Source of the DNA: Litoditis marina
Lineage: Eukaryota; Nematoda; Chromadorea; Rhabditida; Rhabditidae
Direction: 5' to 3'
DNA length: 64,000 nucleotides
Assembly (NCBI GenBank): GCA_964036275.1
Contig: OZ038437.1
Span: 5,709,804 to 5,773,803, forward strand
The notes below the pieces were generated by a model. The model saw nothing but the letters and a program-made list of their open reading frames with translations. It did no database searches and was not told where the DNA came from. The position numbers and the translations under genes are program-made. Below, one piece after another: positions 1-13,500 of the stretch. Numbering within the stretch: position 1 is the stretch's first letter; each line of letters begins with the position of its first letter.

Positions 1-22
1 ATAGATAAAAACATCTTCTCAC

Positions 23-1754
23 GGGCAGAACTCTCTTTCCTCGTTGTCGGCGTACATGAAAATAATTCCGTTCCGTTTTTGGGCAACGACACGCCAGTTG
101 ACGTCATTGATCAGACTCGGAGTAGATGTAATTCTTCGCAGGATACCACGACCAATCACCACATGTGTATCTCTCAATATCTGGAACAAATGAGTTTCTA
201 ATTGGAATCGTGGACTGAGAGCAATGCTGTCGTGGTGAATGCCGACGGGACCTGCATGTGAGCAAAGTTTGAAGGATGGTCACAAACAATGAACGTTCTA
301 GTGAACTATAACTAGAATTAACGTATCTATACCACCATCCAAAAAGTGATAACGGCACAAATAAATTCTGTTCAAATAAAACACCCTAGCAGAACGTTAT
401 TGTCAATTCCTCTTATTTTAGAGGCTAGGGAACTTTTGGACCAGTTAAAAGCAAGGTGTGAGCGAATTAACCACTCAGTGAACATTACAGGTATACATGG
501 ACTACAATATAATAGGTTAGTTTGCAAATTAACACACTTCACGTAGATAACAAGAAGAACAAAAATTCCGACCGTTTTTCAAGCAAAAATAATGAATTAG
601 ACGAATACAGTTAGGTTTATTTACCTCTCCAATATCATGTCCTTCTGTCGCCATTTTTAGAAACCACTTCTGGAAGATGTCTAGGTGCTCGGAATGGCCT
701 TCTGTCTGAAACGAAAACACCTATTAGAAAAATAGGATGATGAATCCGAAACTCTCTCAACGGTCAGAGTGCAACTTGAGTGTGTTCTGTACGTACACTG
801 TTAATTAATCGCATCGTCACGTTTAACGTGTTAAACACAGCAGAACGCAGAAACGTGTAATGACAAAGTGCACGATGCCTCATGAGAATGATAAGTTCAC
901 GTGACTATTCAATTTACTTCTAGTATTTATGTATTACTGTATACGCTGTATATTACGTACATCGCTTCTGAAAAACGGCGGAGAAAACAATTTTGGTTGT
1001 TTGAGCTCTATATGAGCACATTGCGAATGACAGAGTGAAAATCGGAGAGAACTACGTCTTTTTTCTAATTTTTTTGGTTTCGAGGGTTGGAACGAAAAGG
1101 CAAGCTTCAAAAAGTTCGATCTTAACAGCCTAAGCAGAAATAAAAATCAAAAAAAATGAGAAGATGAACTAGCTCAAAACTGAAAAATAAACTGACCCAA
1201 TCTACCCATTGGTCGAAGCCGGTATTGAGATCAAAACTGAAGTTATTCGTTAGCGGAGGGCAATAATGACGAGCCTTCTGACGACCCAACTGCACGGTTC
1301 GGTCCGTGCCGACGTAGTATTCCCCGACCACTTCGCATTTGATTCGAGCACAACGGGATCCGCCCACTGGTTTTACAGGAATTCGAATACCTGTATAATG
1401 TTTCAATGAAGATAAGGAAAGTTAGATTGATATCAGTAAATTGTCATGTAAACGGTGTGCAACTCGGCAGGTCCAGATAATGCAAAAGAAAATATACTAC
1501 AGCACATTTTGCCTAATTTTTCGCATGATATCAGGAACAATGTACACGAATGCCACAAGTTAGGCACAAAGTGCTAGCCCAAGACAGTAAAATCCCTTTC
1601 TGTAGTTTACTAATCCGCTTGTTAGCGCAAAGAGTTTCAATGCTTTTGGTTCGATTCTGGTTGGCACCAACATTTTTGACTTGCAGAACTCGAAAAGTGA
1701 CTCACCGTTGAGAAGGAGGTTATACTTTCTATCATTCCTTGCATCACTCGACAT
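23..1754 (-). CDS. DXO/Rai1-like RNA decapping nuclease, copy C1 (partial, runs off left edge)
   Basis: Four 5' exons read on the minus strand: 1754-1706, 1390-1197, 705-625 and 180-23. Each has the same length and phase as in the two full copies further right (49, 194, 81 and 158 nt), and each is bounded by GT/AG. The product begins MSSDARNDRKYN, then carries GRGILRRITSTP, the family's motif I with its arginine. The remaining exons with the acidic metal-binding motifs would lie beyond base 1. DXO/Rai1 enzymes remove incomplete, unmethylated or NAD caps from RNA and digest the body 5'-3'. An acceptor-like TTTCAG ending at 1781 lies 26 nt before the ATG and suggests spliced-leader trans-splicing; the upstream frame is interrupted here, unlike in the other copies, which supports this ATG as the start. 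It lies downstream of dxo-L in the same direction, so a tandem duplication also took place. Confidence 0.75.
803..928. repeat. MITE family A, copy 1 (in dxo-C1 intron 2)
   Basis: About 125 bp with recognisable ends: a CACGTGACTATTCAATT-type right end and a GTCACGTTTAACGTG-type left end. It is related to copies at 2690, 8388, 38969 and 39733. It is the most degraded copy at its left end. Confidence 0.5.
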
Positions 1755-2329
1755 TGCTCAGCTTTTTCAAGGAAATACCGCTGAAATTGACACAACTGCG
1801 AATGAAGATTCGTACTTTGAATGTATCTTTTAATTTTGAAAAACAAGACAAGCACGATCCAAAAGCAGTTCAACCAACCAGAAAACCAAAAAATGAACAT
1901 AAACTAGTACAGTTTTTATCATTCACAAAACTTTCGCATCTTTTTGTGGTGAAAAACCATGAAAAATACTATTTTTTCAAAACACGTTGAAACAAAGATT
2001 GGAGAAAAAGTGAAGTTAGAATTAGAGACGCATACACTTCGCTTCACCCATCCATCCATGACCTACTACAGTGAAATCACAAATGTTCGAACATAACATT
2101 TTGGGGTGGAACGGGTTTTGGAAATTACTTTCCGGTGTGTTAATGAAGGGTATCAAGAACTAAAAGTAATGTTTACCAGAAGTATAAGATATCTAGAATA
2201 GTTGTTGAAATTTAACAGTCATACTGTAAAGGGTTATAAGTGGGTAGAACAAACTACCGTTAGAAACCATATACGAGAGAGGTGGAATTCAGGAAAAAAG
2301 GATCCATACACAATGAGCGAGCGGGTTAT

Positions 2330-2490
2330 GCTGTTCTCAAAGGAGAAGTTGCGTTGACCCCCTCAACCTAACTGGGGGAGGTTAATTGGGTTTCAGTTTT
2401 TCTGATGAAGTACAGGCATGACATGTGAGCGGGGGTCATGTTAATTAGTTTGAGCATTGTAGTGATAATTAAGTTATTGGAAAATGACTT
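2330..2490 (-). promoter_or_regulatory. conserved upstream element of dxo-C1
   Basis: About 580-730 bp upstream of the dxo-C1 ATG. It shares a block with sequence upstream of dxo-L (9810-9950) and dxo-R (38335-38475), including GGAGGTTAATTGGGTTTCAG and TCATGTTAATTAG. A short stem CCCTC/GGGGG spans about 360-378 of the 2 kb stretch (2360-2378). Function is unknown; it may be promoter DNA, a non-coding exon or only duplicated spacer. Confidence 0.3.
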
Positions 2491-2689
2491 GTGGAAATTA
2501 ATGATGAACTCGAGGTAAAATAAAATATGTTGAGATTTCTGTATAGATTGACGTTATAATTTTGATTCAGTGAACCATTCAAAATTATGTTAAACATCTC
2601 AACAACGAAGACTATCAATGTCTTTCAGCAGATGGAACTGCACTCCAACTGTACCCGAGTGAATGCAAAAGGCGAGTTATCCTATTACT

Positions 2690-2809
2690 CCATTGCGTTC
2701 ACGTGAATCATGTTAAGCACAGCAGAACTTAGAAACGTGCAATGACAAAGTGCATGATGCCTCATTAGAATGCTAACTTTACGTGACTATTCAAATTACC
2801 TCTAGGTAT
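2690..2809. repeat. MITE family A, copy 2
   Basis: Shares the internal CACAGCAGAA...GAAACGTGCAATG...GATGCCTCATTAGAATG core and the ACGTGACTATTCAAATTACCTCTAG right end with the other family A copies. Confidence 0.5.
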
Positions 2810-3904
2810 GAAGGAAACCCACTAACCGTGCGCCTCACTGTTGCTGTTTCATTCTGGTGCATTGACTGTATCACAAAAAAAAAACCATGTGATGATCAGA
2901 TCTGACTGTATTTCAATCTTTATTCTCTAAAACGGCTCTCGATTTGTATTTGAACAATTTATTGGTGAATGCGTTGTTGTACTTTGTTCCCGTTGAATTT
3001 TGACAGAATTCGATTGCGGATCTACAAATTACGCCCCATAAAAAGCTCAGTTTTGATCTATACTTCCAGCTGAGTTGATACTTTGACCTCCTTGACCTAC
3101 ACACGTTTTTCCTGATTTTGTATGACGCCAACTGGAAACTTCTCGAAATAATAAACTTTAATGATCCTAATACAAGGGAAAACAAATAACAACATGCATG
3201 ACATTTAAATCGGTCCTGAAATGATTTCCAGGAATCAAATATGCAATTTTCAAAAAAATCGGAGAAGGAAAGAAAGTGCCAACGGAATTTCATATTGCAA
3301 ACAAAATTCTCTTCCGATCTTTTTTAGAAACAACAACCATTTAAGGAGGAAAACATAATATTTGCGAACTGGAAAACAATTGATTATTAGAAAACTGATA
3401 ACACAAGAGTTCATGTTTGGGTATGTATCATGTAAAGTACTTCAATACTGCGACAAGTTGTTAAAATTGAGGATGACCACAAAAGAGTCTCATGATAACA
3501 AATACATTCGCTAAATCTTTTCTAACCGTTTCAAACGAGTACCTTTGTAACAACTCGTATGAGAAGTAAGTCTTGAACGAATACTACCGGTGTTACAAAT
3601 CAACAAATGAAAACATCGCGAAATTATGTACAAAAATTAAGAAGAACTTGTGAATAATATGTACGCTAGTAACAATAAAGAGCAGTAAACAATGGAAACC
3701 TGTCGAGTTTTCCCGTACGAGAGTTACACGTAACAAAAATATTATTTCGAAGGCTGAGCAATTGCATGCACACTAGTAAGGGAGTATAAGGGAATCTTAT
3801 ATTACTATGTACAAAAAACCACCAATTAGGTGTAGGAAACGTACATGCATCGAACTTTGAAACACATTACGTAACAGAATCATGCTAGAAATGATAGAAG
3901 TGAT

Positions 3905-6900
3905 TCACATATCGTCAAGCATTTCTTTGAACTCTTCAAATAGGACTGAATCCGCTCCCGGCAGGCGCGTGAGAACGGCATTTCGATCGCGTGCCTCGAA
4001 TGATACCGCGCAGCTCTCTCCTTCCTGAAAATAAAAAGTTTCGAGTTGACTGTCATTTAGACCAAGGTGTACGATCAAAACAACATGATGAATTTACGGC
4101 TAAATCAAAAAGAACAAATAAACACCTTGAATAAACACGCAAAACGTGTACAAACTTCAGACAGGTGTCACAATAGCGCAGCGGCTAGTGAGTCGGACTA
4201 CAAAACTTAAGCCGCAGGTTCGAATTCTTTCATGGAATGTTTACTCGTTTTTTGAGTATTAAATATATAGGGGCAGTAACTTAGTGCACGTTTGAAAGCT
4301 GCTGTGTTCAAAATCTTCTCGTGGAACTGCATTTACGCCCGTAAAACTCCGGAATGGAATTGTAATGAATATCTTGATGCAACGTATTCTTTCATTCGAG
4401 CTCTACGATGCAGACTGGCAGAAAACCATATGACTCAGTTGTGTAAAACCGACGAACAATTGAGGAAGAGAATAATATATATACAAATACCAACGTTCAA
4501 CCCTCTCCTATAAAACAACGTTTTATAAACCATTTAAAATTTCATGGCCTCAATATTTCTCTATTTTCTTATCTTTCTCTGATGAGCGAGTGCCACATTC
4601 TCTAATTGTAGATAAATGAATAAATGGATTGTAGTGTATTTGGACAAGTACTATTCGAGCGGTTACTGTTGGATGTCCCCAAGATGTGAAAACAACCATC
4701 AACAACTTACCTGAATGCTAACGTCGATTCGCTCGACCAGTCTGTGCAGGAATAGAAAATTCTGCTGTGTATCGATGGGACCAGTCTGGCTCATCTGGCC
4801 AATCAGGTCGTCCTTTGGCATTTCCTTGATCTGCGGAAACATTTCATTGAATTTTTGAAGAATACAAGGAGATCATTAATTTTTGTTAAATAAATGTTTG
4901 TAAGTAAAACAGGCATTTCTTGGCTTCATTAATGACAGTTTCAAGTATCCCTAATCTCCAAGTACGAATGCTCACTGCAAACTTACTTCAGACAAACAAT
5001 CTGAATCACTCTACTCTCCACTTTACACAAAATCTCTATTTTATACTCTACACGGCAAATTCATTCTCAAACCGGAACAGAAATCTAACCGATTCTTCTT
5101 GAACCATTTGGTTCAGTAAGGAACTAAACTGATTGCGTTCTCAAACCGACATGGAAACGAACCGAACCGTAATGAATGTTACTTTGTCGACAAACTTCAG
5201 CAGTAACAACTTGATTCGGTTCAGTTCCAATTTGGTTAGCCCGAATTTGGTTCAGTTCTGGAACTAACCACCTGGTTTGGAAGGAAAAGGTTCGATTCCC
5301 CGTAAACTTACTGTGCACCTTGGAAGATGAAAAGTACAGCAACAATTACCTTTTCGACGAAACCTCGGTCGTCCTTGTATCCCACGACCACTTTTTCCAC
5401 TCCGGCCAAAGTGCACTGAAGCCAGGTGTGAATGCATTTCGCGTATGGGAGAAGGTAGTCGTCCATTCGTTTCAAAAATGCGGTTTTCAGCTCAACGTAG
5501 CCTCCATCTGTAGAACGCATACAATCAAACATACAATACATACCAAAACCGTGTTTAACCTATTCTTTAACTTACCACAAGGAGTCAATTTCGTTGTTAC
5601 GTGGATCCCTACCGTATATAGTTCAACGTTCAAGTGAAAACGCCTGGATAGAACACTAGCAAGCCACTAAGACTGCGCACAAACGTACGATATTGCTATT
5701 CATGATCGCGAATTTCGATTCCACGGAAGGATATTTAGGTCTCGCCATTCCCACTGAGACTCACGATGAAACTTCGAATGAATGTATTCCATAGGATCAA
5801 TAGATTTTACGCAACTCATTTTTTCTACACATACTGCAGGGAGAGTCAACTAAACCTTGAAATTAGCTATGTATACTACTCCTATCGTTGAGGCTGACCA
5901 GACGAGTAGGGTAGAAAAAAATGTCAGAATTGATGTTTACCTTTGTCCAGAGCGTCGATTTCTCCAGTCACCAAAAAGTTGTACTTTTTGCGGTCAACCG
6001 AAACTTCGAATCGACAAACGGTGCGAAACCGCTCGGAACCCTTCACAGTTTCCATTGAACCTGGCGAGCACTGAAATAATACACATACAGTATGAAATAT
6101 GGTAGTGAGCGCTGAGAAAAGTTGCGCCTTACTGCACCTTGTAACGTAAACCTGTTAACAAGGTACGAATTCTACATTTTTCTAATAAATTTCAAGAGTT
6201 GTGGAAAACGTTGTGTGTGCTAAAAAAAAATTATTGAATTAAGTTGAGTTACACTTGAGTGGAATGCGTTACAAGCTCTTCATTACGCGAGTAGAGTAGA
6301 GTAAACTGCGTGGTGTAATGTTAGCTGATTGTGAATAACAGAGAATCAAAGGGAAATTTTTCTCAACATTATACCTCATTTGTATCAATGCTCACCTCGT
6401 TCTCACCGCAGGTTACAAAGGTTTCAAAACTGAGTCCGTGGTAGACGAAGATGGAAGCACTGAAAACGAAACACTGTAATATTGCTGTAGATAGTGAAGA
6501 ACTCGAAGAACATTTTTTCTCGAACTTTTCAGAAATCGGAATCTCCATCCGGTCTCTTACTTAACCCACTTTTTAGCGACACTTCTTCAGATGGAAAGAT
6601 TCTAGAGCAGGACCTTCGAAATGAGTCTAGAACTAGAGCAGTGGCCGTATTTTGTAAGCTCAAATAAGCTGTAAGCTATTTGAGCGAAACTTCATTGACC
6701 GAATTATACTTCAGGTTACGATTATTTCATTAAGTTTTCTGCTAATTACGCGCAGGTTTGCTAGATTTACATATTAGAAAGATAAATCATCAAAACAAGT
6801 GAGTGAGTAGCTTGTAGTACACTTATTCAATTTCGCTCAACTACCTTACCCGGCTATTTGAGCTTAAAAAATACGGCCACAGGGCTTCTAGAACTAGTCC

Positions 6901-9422
6901 AGAACTAGAATAGGGCTTCTAGAAGGAGTCTCTCCGTGGTATATTAGAGTTAAAAAAAACTATTTACTCGTCGAGGTGATGTTCTTTGTCCTCTGCGTAC
7001 ATGAAGATAATCCCGTTTCGTTTTTGAGCAACCACACGCCAATCGACACGGGAGAATAGACTGGGAGTTGTTGCGATTCTTCGCAGGATCCCACGACCGA
7101 TCACCACATTTACGCCGTACAAAACCTGGAAGAATTATTTTTTGCGATTTTAACGTTTCAAACTAGGAATATTATTTGGTCCGATCCCTAAGCTTTAGCC
7201 CTTCAAACTGCAAAACGAATGAAAGCGGCCTTGAAGAAGGACGATTAGGTGGACAAATCCGAACGCTCCGGTCTTTTGAACTACAATCCATTTTTCAATC
7301 GCAGTTGAAATTACCAATGTCACGAGCATGGTCCACATAATAGTTCTACTTTAAGGCAAGAAATGGTTCAACAACTGGTAATGTTGGATATAAACGGTTT
7401 GTATGTACGTGAAGAAATAGTCTCCAATTTTTTTTGCTGCGGAGTGCTACTTTTTTGACGGCTTTCTAAATGTCAGAACCAGGTCGTATCCTCATCTTCA
7501 AACACTATTAGCATAGGTATCGGTTCGCTTTTTCAAAACAATCTAACACGGTGCATGTTGCCTTATCATTGAGTGTTGCTTGATTGCATTAATTTTTGGC
7601 CGCCAACTACCCTGGATAGCGAGATTAAACTACAACGATGATTTGGTCACTTCCTATATGATAGTCATGTAAAACGGCAAAACTTCATAAAGAGTACACA
7701 TTTTCGTTGGACAGTTTACTGTATACTAAATGTTCGCACGCTGTGAAAACAAGTTAGTAATTCGCGTATATTCACGTCGAACTACAGTGGCTAGTTTCAA
7801 AAGTGTTGGAGGAGAAAAGGAGCAAAACACATTTGAACAAAAGAGAACGTATATGACAGATCAAAACTAAAAAGATTAATTTTAAATTAATGGAGTGCGA
7901 GAAGTTTGGTATAGTTTACCTTGGCAATAGAATGTCCCTCTGCCGCCATTTTCAGAAACCACTTTTGGAAAATGTCGAGATGTTCGGAATGGCCGCCTGT
8001 CTGGAAATATACTGTTTTGCACCTCAAAACCTTTTTATATGACCTTGAAATGGTAGAACTGACTTTAGCCGTTTGAATCATTTTGCTTATGATATGAATA
8101 AACTTTGTTCAAAAAGTAAACTTAACCACAAAGCTCAGAATCGTCTTAAATCGTGGTCGAAATTTTGAGTAGATTATTCATTGCGCCTATTTATTTCAAC
8201 TATACAGTCGATCTCTCGGCAAAACAAATTTTAAGAGAATATTCGGTAAATTGTGCACAGGAAATTTGTACAAAACAGTTTACAGTTCCCAAAGTTTGCC
8301 ATTTCTGAAGCAAGCATAAATCGTGGTCAATCGTATGTGTATCGATAAGTCAGAGAGATAAGCTTCATATTCCGGAAAACCAAAGGCTATACTGTTATTC
8401 AATTGCACAGTCACGTGAAACACTTTAAATACAGCACAGCTAAGAAACGTGCAATGTTTTGTGCGCGATGCCCAATTAGAATTCTTATTCACGTGACTGT
8501 CCAATTGACTTCTAGTATAGTGATCCAGCCCTCAGTCTACTCAAAAGGAGGAAAACTGACCCAGTCCGTCCAATTCTCGAAACCATCATTGAGATCAAAG
8601 CGGAAATCCTCAGTGGGCGGCGGACAGTAGTGACGCGCCTTCTGACGACCCAACTCCACGGTTCGGTCCGCACCGACGTAGTATTCACCGACCACCTTGC
8701 AGTTGATTTCAGCGATTTGAGATCCGCCATATAACTTCACGGGAATTCGAACACCTATATGGAGTTTTTTTTTTCAAAGCAATCTTATAGGAAAAATGTT
8801 GCCCTATATCCCTGTGTTTGTAATTTTACCCCTTACTTTTTGGTGGAAATTCGTGAAATGTTCACGAATAACACACACTTGGCTTTCATCGAAGACATAC
8901 GTCACTCGTATGCAAATAATTGCTCTTATCACTATCAAGCAGATTTCTCACTAAGAGAATTATTTGGATACCGGCTTCCTACTTTTTGATTCTTGTTAGC
9001 TGGGCTCGGACTCGCAAAACAGTTTTGATAATTCGCATCAAATAAAAACTACGATATGATTAATAGCTGGAGTCTTCTAGCAGTTCACAAATTTTCATTT
9101 GATCATGGTTCAAAATAAGGATAAGAACGTGTACTAAACTATGTGATTTTGAAAGAAGTAGTGTAAAGTATTCAAAACCCAACAAAACACACACAGACAT
9201 CATTCTAGCAGGAGCGAAGTTCAACAAAATCAGATCATCGTGTTTTAAGAAAACCTAATTCCCTGGTTATAAGCGCTAGTCTAGTAGTTAGCGCCGTTGT
9301 TTATCAGTGCGTTAGGTTCGATTGTGCTTTGCACCAACCATTTTTGACCATCGAAACTCGAGAAGTGACTCACTGTTATAAAGCAGGTTGAACTGTCTGT
9401 CATTTCTCACATCACTCGACAT
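3905..9422 (-). CDS. DXO/Rai1-like RNA decapping nuclease, left-arm copy (dxo-L)
   Basis: Nine exons on the minus strand: 9422-9374, 8754-8561, 8000-7920, 7125-6968, 6459-6396, 6070-5941, 5507-5350, 4830-4711 and 4024-3905 (TGA). They give 357 residues, close to the roughly 400 of animal DXO. The family motifs are in order: GRGILRRI (R119), GLSFE (E173), GEIDALD (E219, D221), VELKT (E231, K233) and K249...Q256 followed by GYKDDRG. All metal- and phosphate-binding positions are therefore present, which predicts an active hydrolase that removes aberrant or NAD caps and degrades the RNA. A TTTCAG acceptor 29 nt upstream of the ATG suggests spliced-leader addition. The frame is also open upstream of the ATG, so an extra 5' exon cannot be excluded. 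It lies 1.2 kb downstream of clec-L on the same strand. Confidence 0.85.
4831..5349. other. dxo-L intron 7 with AACCGAACC-rich inverted sequence
   Basis: The 519-bp intron contains a run of short opposed GGTTC/GAACC words between about 5060 and 5300, which can fold back on itself. It looks like a degraded palindromic repeat. No coding signal is seen. The matching intron in dxo-R is 1,174 bp and holds different insertions. Confidence 0.35.
6641..6880. repeat. MITE family B, copy 1 (dxo-L intron 4)
   Basis: A 240-bp palindromic element. The left end GTGGCCGTATTTTGTAAGCT and the right end AGCTTAAAAAATACGGCCAC are inverted copies. The matching position in dxo-R (about 41690) has the flanking repeats but no element, so this is a post-duplication insertion or a loss on the right. 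Confidence 0.7.
7190..7362. repeat. palindromic repeat in dxo-L intron 3
   Basis: Contains opposed copies of a TTTAAAGTAG/GGTCCACATAATAG-type end and the inner words GGACGATTAGGTGGACAAAT and ACTACAATCCATTTTTCAAT. Related sequence is at 41255-41432 in the matching dxo-R intron, with fragments at 12960-13045 and 14084-14172. Confidence 0.45.
8388..8519. repeat. MITE family A, copy 3 (dxo-L intron 2)
   Basis: About 132 bp. One end starts TATACTGTTATTCAATTGCA and the other reads CACGTGACTGTCCAATTGAC before TAGTATAG, giving an imperfect terminal inverted repeat. It sits at the same intron position as copies in dxo-R (39733) and dxo-C1 (803). Confidence 0.65.
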
Positions 9423-10597
9423 GTCTGCTAGCTTTTCCGAGGGAATGCCACTGAAAGAAGAACGTAAAAAAATGTAGTTTGATCGACTAAGCAAAAAAAC
9501 AAAAATCAATACAAGCACACTTCAAAATCGTTTCTACCCACGAGGAAACCTCGAAAGAATAAAATAAGTAGTAAGAATTTTCTAACAAGAGTGGTATCTA
9601 CAATACGGATCATTTATAAAGGCTGAAAACTTCAGTTTTCCATAACACGTTTAAATACGAAAGTCATGGTGAGAAAAACGAGTTAAAGATGCACAGTAGG
9701 ACGAGAGCTGGAAATTAGAGAAAATATCCATACAGAACTGAAGAGAGGCTGAAAATGCAGAGAGAAAGTTAGTAAATAAATGAAATGAGTGTGCGGCAAA
9801 TGTCACTCTCAAAGGAAATACTGAGGTGACCGCCCTCGACCCAACCAGAGGGAGGTTAATTGGGTTTCAGTCCCTGAGGTGAAGTACGGTTACGAAAAGT
9901 GTGCTGGGTCATGTTAATTAGTAGAACATTACGATGATGACGAGTTAAGGGAACAAGAACCATAAAAAGCTAGAATAAAGATTGACGGACAAATCAACGT
10001 AGTTAAACTTGAGGCATAAAAATCCATAGGCATGTAAGTCAAACTTTTTGTTAAAAAGCGAGAGAGTAGAAACTCGGTTTTGGTGAACATATTGTTCACA
10101 TTCAAAAATATCAATACATTTCTTAAACAATACGAACCTTTTTCTACAATTTCACGCTCTTTGTAATCATTCTATTTTGATTTAGGCAAAACGTGATGTA
10201 ACCAAACGTCGTGTATTGAATATATCACGTGAATCTTATCTCGCTTGAACTGATGTGGATTGTCTTTTTTGTTTTCAAACAGAAATATTTTCTCTAACAA
10301 AAAGATAATTCCAACTTACAACCAATCTCGGATTTGTCTTGTGACAACGGTGCACTCAGATTTAAGAAGGTGCACTCAGATTTAAGAGGTAAATGAATTT
10401 GATAATTCCAATCATCGTGGTGCTACTTCCCAACATGGAGTCTGTAGAAAAAAACCAAACCACTACGAAAATTGTATCACTTTATTAAGTTCGGGTACAG
10501 TATCAGTAAATTTTGCTGTGTTTCCCTAGTCAGACAACAACATTTTGTCTATTTCGATGTGTAACTAGAACAACACGAATGAAATAAGTTTATTCTC
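9423..10597. other. intergenic, clec-L to dxo-L
   Basis: Contains the presumed trans-splice acceptor of dxo-L (CTTTCAG ending at 9451) and the conserved dxo upstream element at about 9810-9950. The clec-L polyadenylation signal AATAAA is read on the minus strand at 10594-10589. No gene is seen. Confidence 0.6.
9810..9950 (-). promoter_or_regulatory. conserved upstream element of dxo-L
   Basis: About 400-520 bp upstream of the dxo-L ATG and shared with dxo-C1 and dxo-R. It holds a CCCTC/GAGGG stem with a 10-nt loop (9833-9852), then the shared GGAGGTTAATTGGGTTTCAG and TCATGTTAATTAGTAGAACA blocks. Its role is unproven. Confidence 0.3.
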
Positions 10598-13500
10598 CTA
10601 ATGCAGCGGGGCTTTTTTGCAGACGTAAGCCCGCATAGTGGTACCACAGTCGATGTCGTTCCACTTGTGATACTCCGGCTCGCCCGACTTTCCTTTCGCG
10701 TAGTCCGAGAAGGTCTAAAAACGAGATTTTAACACATTTACGCTTTCTGTTATCTCTTCCGTTTATCTCTCTCTTCTTTTCTCGCCTTTTCTTGTTCACA
10801 TTCCCTTTCTCGTTTCTCCAATCTCCCCCCCCCCTCTCATCTTTTCCCCTTTCTCCTTTTTCTCTCGTTCAATTCATGTATGCATATACTTGTGAAAACG
10901 GAATTTAAACTCAGTTTAGTCGAGATACACTTTAGGAACATTGTAGAAAAGACCGGCTTCCGCGGGATAAAACTACAAATATTCTCTAATTAGATGCGAT
11001 AAATGGCTTTCCGGTTCAAGTCCCAACACGATATCAGCAGTAGTTCAGTTTCAAATAATGCGTATATGTTGTTGTATTGATCACATACAATCATTTATTG
11101 TAATAGCGCTTATAACATGTTTCTAGATAATGCGAGTAAATTCCCACCTGAACACAGTTTTCCTTTCCATGGTCGTTGTCCGGCTGATGTGGCTGCCAGG
11201 CAATGAAGTCAACCTGAATGAGAATATCTCCTTTTTTCCAAACAAAGTAGGTTTTACTGTTTATATAATTTTCTGCTGTAATTTTCAGCTGTGTTTTAGG
11301 TCACCAGTAGAATGTTAGTACACACCCCATAGATAACTGAACAGAACAGAATCTCAGTTGAAGTTTGGCCCTTGATTCTGTCATTCCAAAAAGATATCAA
11401 AAACTTTACACATACAATACCGTTCGGTTCTGACATTCCAAAAAGATATGAATTAAGTCACAAAAGGGAAAACATCATAAAGGTCCACCTTAGTTCCGTC
11501 AGTCCACTGCCACCCGTTGTTCTTTCGTTGCAGTCCAATCCAAGTCATATCAGTATTCGAGCTTTCGGTCATGACAGTGGAAGCGAGGACTGGAATATAG
11601 TCAATTGAATACGTTGTGTCGATTTTGCTCACAAAGTAAGATACGAAACTTCTTGGCCTTTCTCCATTTATTATACTTGGTATGATGGTTCCAGAAACTT
11701 TAAATTGGTAACGGCGTAGTTTCCGGTAATTTACTGTGATTCCCATATGAGTATTGCTAAGGATTCATCTGTGGTTTATGTGACACACGCTATCATGAAC
11801 AACTACTATTCAAAGTTGTCTGTTCAGAAAGTTGTAAGAGAGAACTATGATCTTCTGTCTTTACTCTTTTTTTGTCTTAACTTTTCTCTCCATTTACCCA
11901 TTTGTAGTCCCACATACTATGTGGATGTCACATCTTCAACTGCGAATGAATCTATTCTATCACATTCTATATTCTGTCATGAGAAGTTGAAACTAAGCTG
12001 TGGGAATAATTGTAGGATCGAGAGCGAATACAACTCACTATTCACGAATTCGCTCTCAGCCGTTGAATGAATGGAGGTGACGTGAGCTCCGTTGTTCACG
12101 CAATCAGATTCGGCCGCCTCGAAGTTCTGCTGATGTCCTACCTGAAAACCATTTCCAGTTACTAATGATAAAATACCACGTAAAACGTGAGAAACACCGC
12201 AAAGCTATTTGCACGGAATTTTATGTTGAAAATACGTAAATAGAAAACATCGTGAAACAGAAAACAATGATAATTATTATGGGAACAATTGATTAAACTG
12301 AGATATACCTGTGCGACTTACAACATAAAATTCAGATTATAAATAATAACATTCAGAAGTGAAACTCAGATGGAAAATTCAAGGATTGATTAAAATGAAT
12401 TAGAAAAGCTCACTCTATAGCAGGAGTCGGTGTCGGCGAAGTATGTCCATGTAGAGGGACAGTGGCTGGGAATAGCTGCAAAAATGGGGAATAGCTCCTT
12501 TTGACAAAGTTCAGTCGATTCTAGTTGAACAGGAGGAAAATGTGCATTTCAGTCGAACTTTTTCTAGATTAACTTCCATAAATCTTTAACTCACGTGCGG
12601 CCGTGGGACACGTGACGACGGTTGGTTTCACGATGGTAATAGATGGTGAGACGCAGACAAATGGGGCGGCGTTGGAGCACTGAGCAACCGACCATTGACC
12701 AGTTGCAGTAGCGGAGAATACGCATTGACCGCTGGAGTTTTTGGGTTGACCTGTGAGTTTTTTTGTGAATTGTGATGACGGCGAGAAATCAGTGTCTATG
12801 ATAGACTGATTTGGAAGTCTGCCCGTGAACAGTGTTAGGCCGCATTCATACGATTTTGGTGGAGGTTTAACGCCAGGATTAGTGGTGGAGAAGACATGCT
12901 TATCGATTTAGTTGGCGTTAACGCCAACATGAATCAATATGTAAATCAATGTTTCACGCCGGCTTTGAACGTCGTGGTAAATCGTGTGAATGCGGCCTTG
13001 AAGCAGGATAATTAGGTGGACCAATTCGATAATTAGGTGGACCAATTTGATCTCAAACTCTGATGTACTCCACACAACGGGAAAGAAAAAGACTATAATG
13101 TTCGCTCTTTCCAAAGCAAGCCTAGCTATGTTGGTCTGATCCCACTGTTCTCAGTCGGAATTAGTAAGTATACGTCGTGTGTTGACATCAAACTACAACA
13201 AAGATTTGATCACTCCCTATTCCCATACCTGCCGCCCAGTTGGTGTAGGTGAGTGCACTTCCGTTGATCCAGGACCAATTGGGGCTCAGAAGTTGGTTGG
13301 CACCGATCCAAAAGTTTTTCGCGTTTCCGAAGTTGTTTTTGGCAGCTTCTAGGAATGTACTCAATGTGGTTTGTGTGGCTTTCATGACGTAATGAATGGA
13401 AAGTCATATGGACAACCATACAAACAACGTGTTTTACTACACTATAGAATATATATAAAAACACGTTACTACACTCTTGTTGTGCTTACTTTTCACGTTT

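Larger units (their letters stand above)
1755..3904. other. intergenic region between dxo-L 3' end and dxo-C1
   Basis: No convincing gene. It holds the conserved dxo upstream element near 2330-2490, MITE family A copy 2 near 2690-2809, and the outer end of the left palindrome arm: about 2980-3335 aligns in inverse orientation with 53101-53370. Short open frames here have no splice context or family resemblance. Confidence 0.6.

Noticed and set aside
2330..2490. Spliced-leader RNA gene suggested by GGTTAATTGGGTTTCAG
   Set aside because: No donor GT follows the leader-like word, and no Sm-binding site with flanking stems is present.
9423..9461. Coding exon upstream of the dxo ATG
   Set aside because: The frame is open upstream in dxo-L and dxo-R, but in dxo-C1 the matching stretch has a 2-base difference and a stop. 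An untranslated trans-spliced leader exon fits all three copies better.
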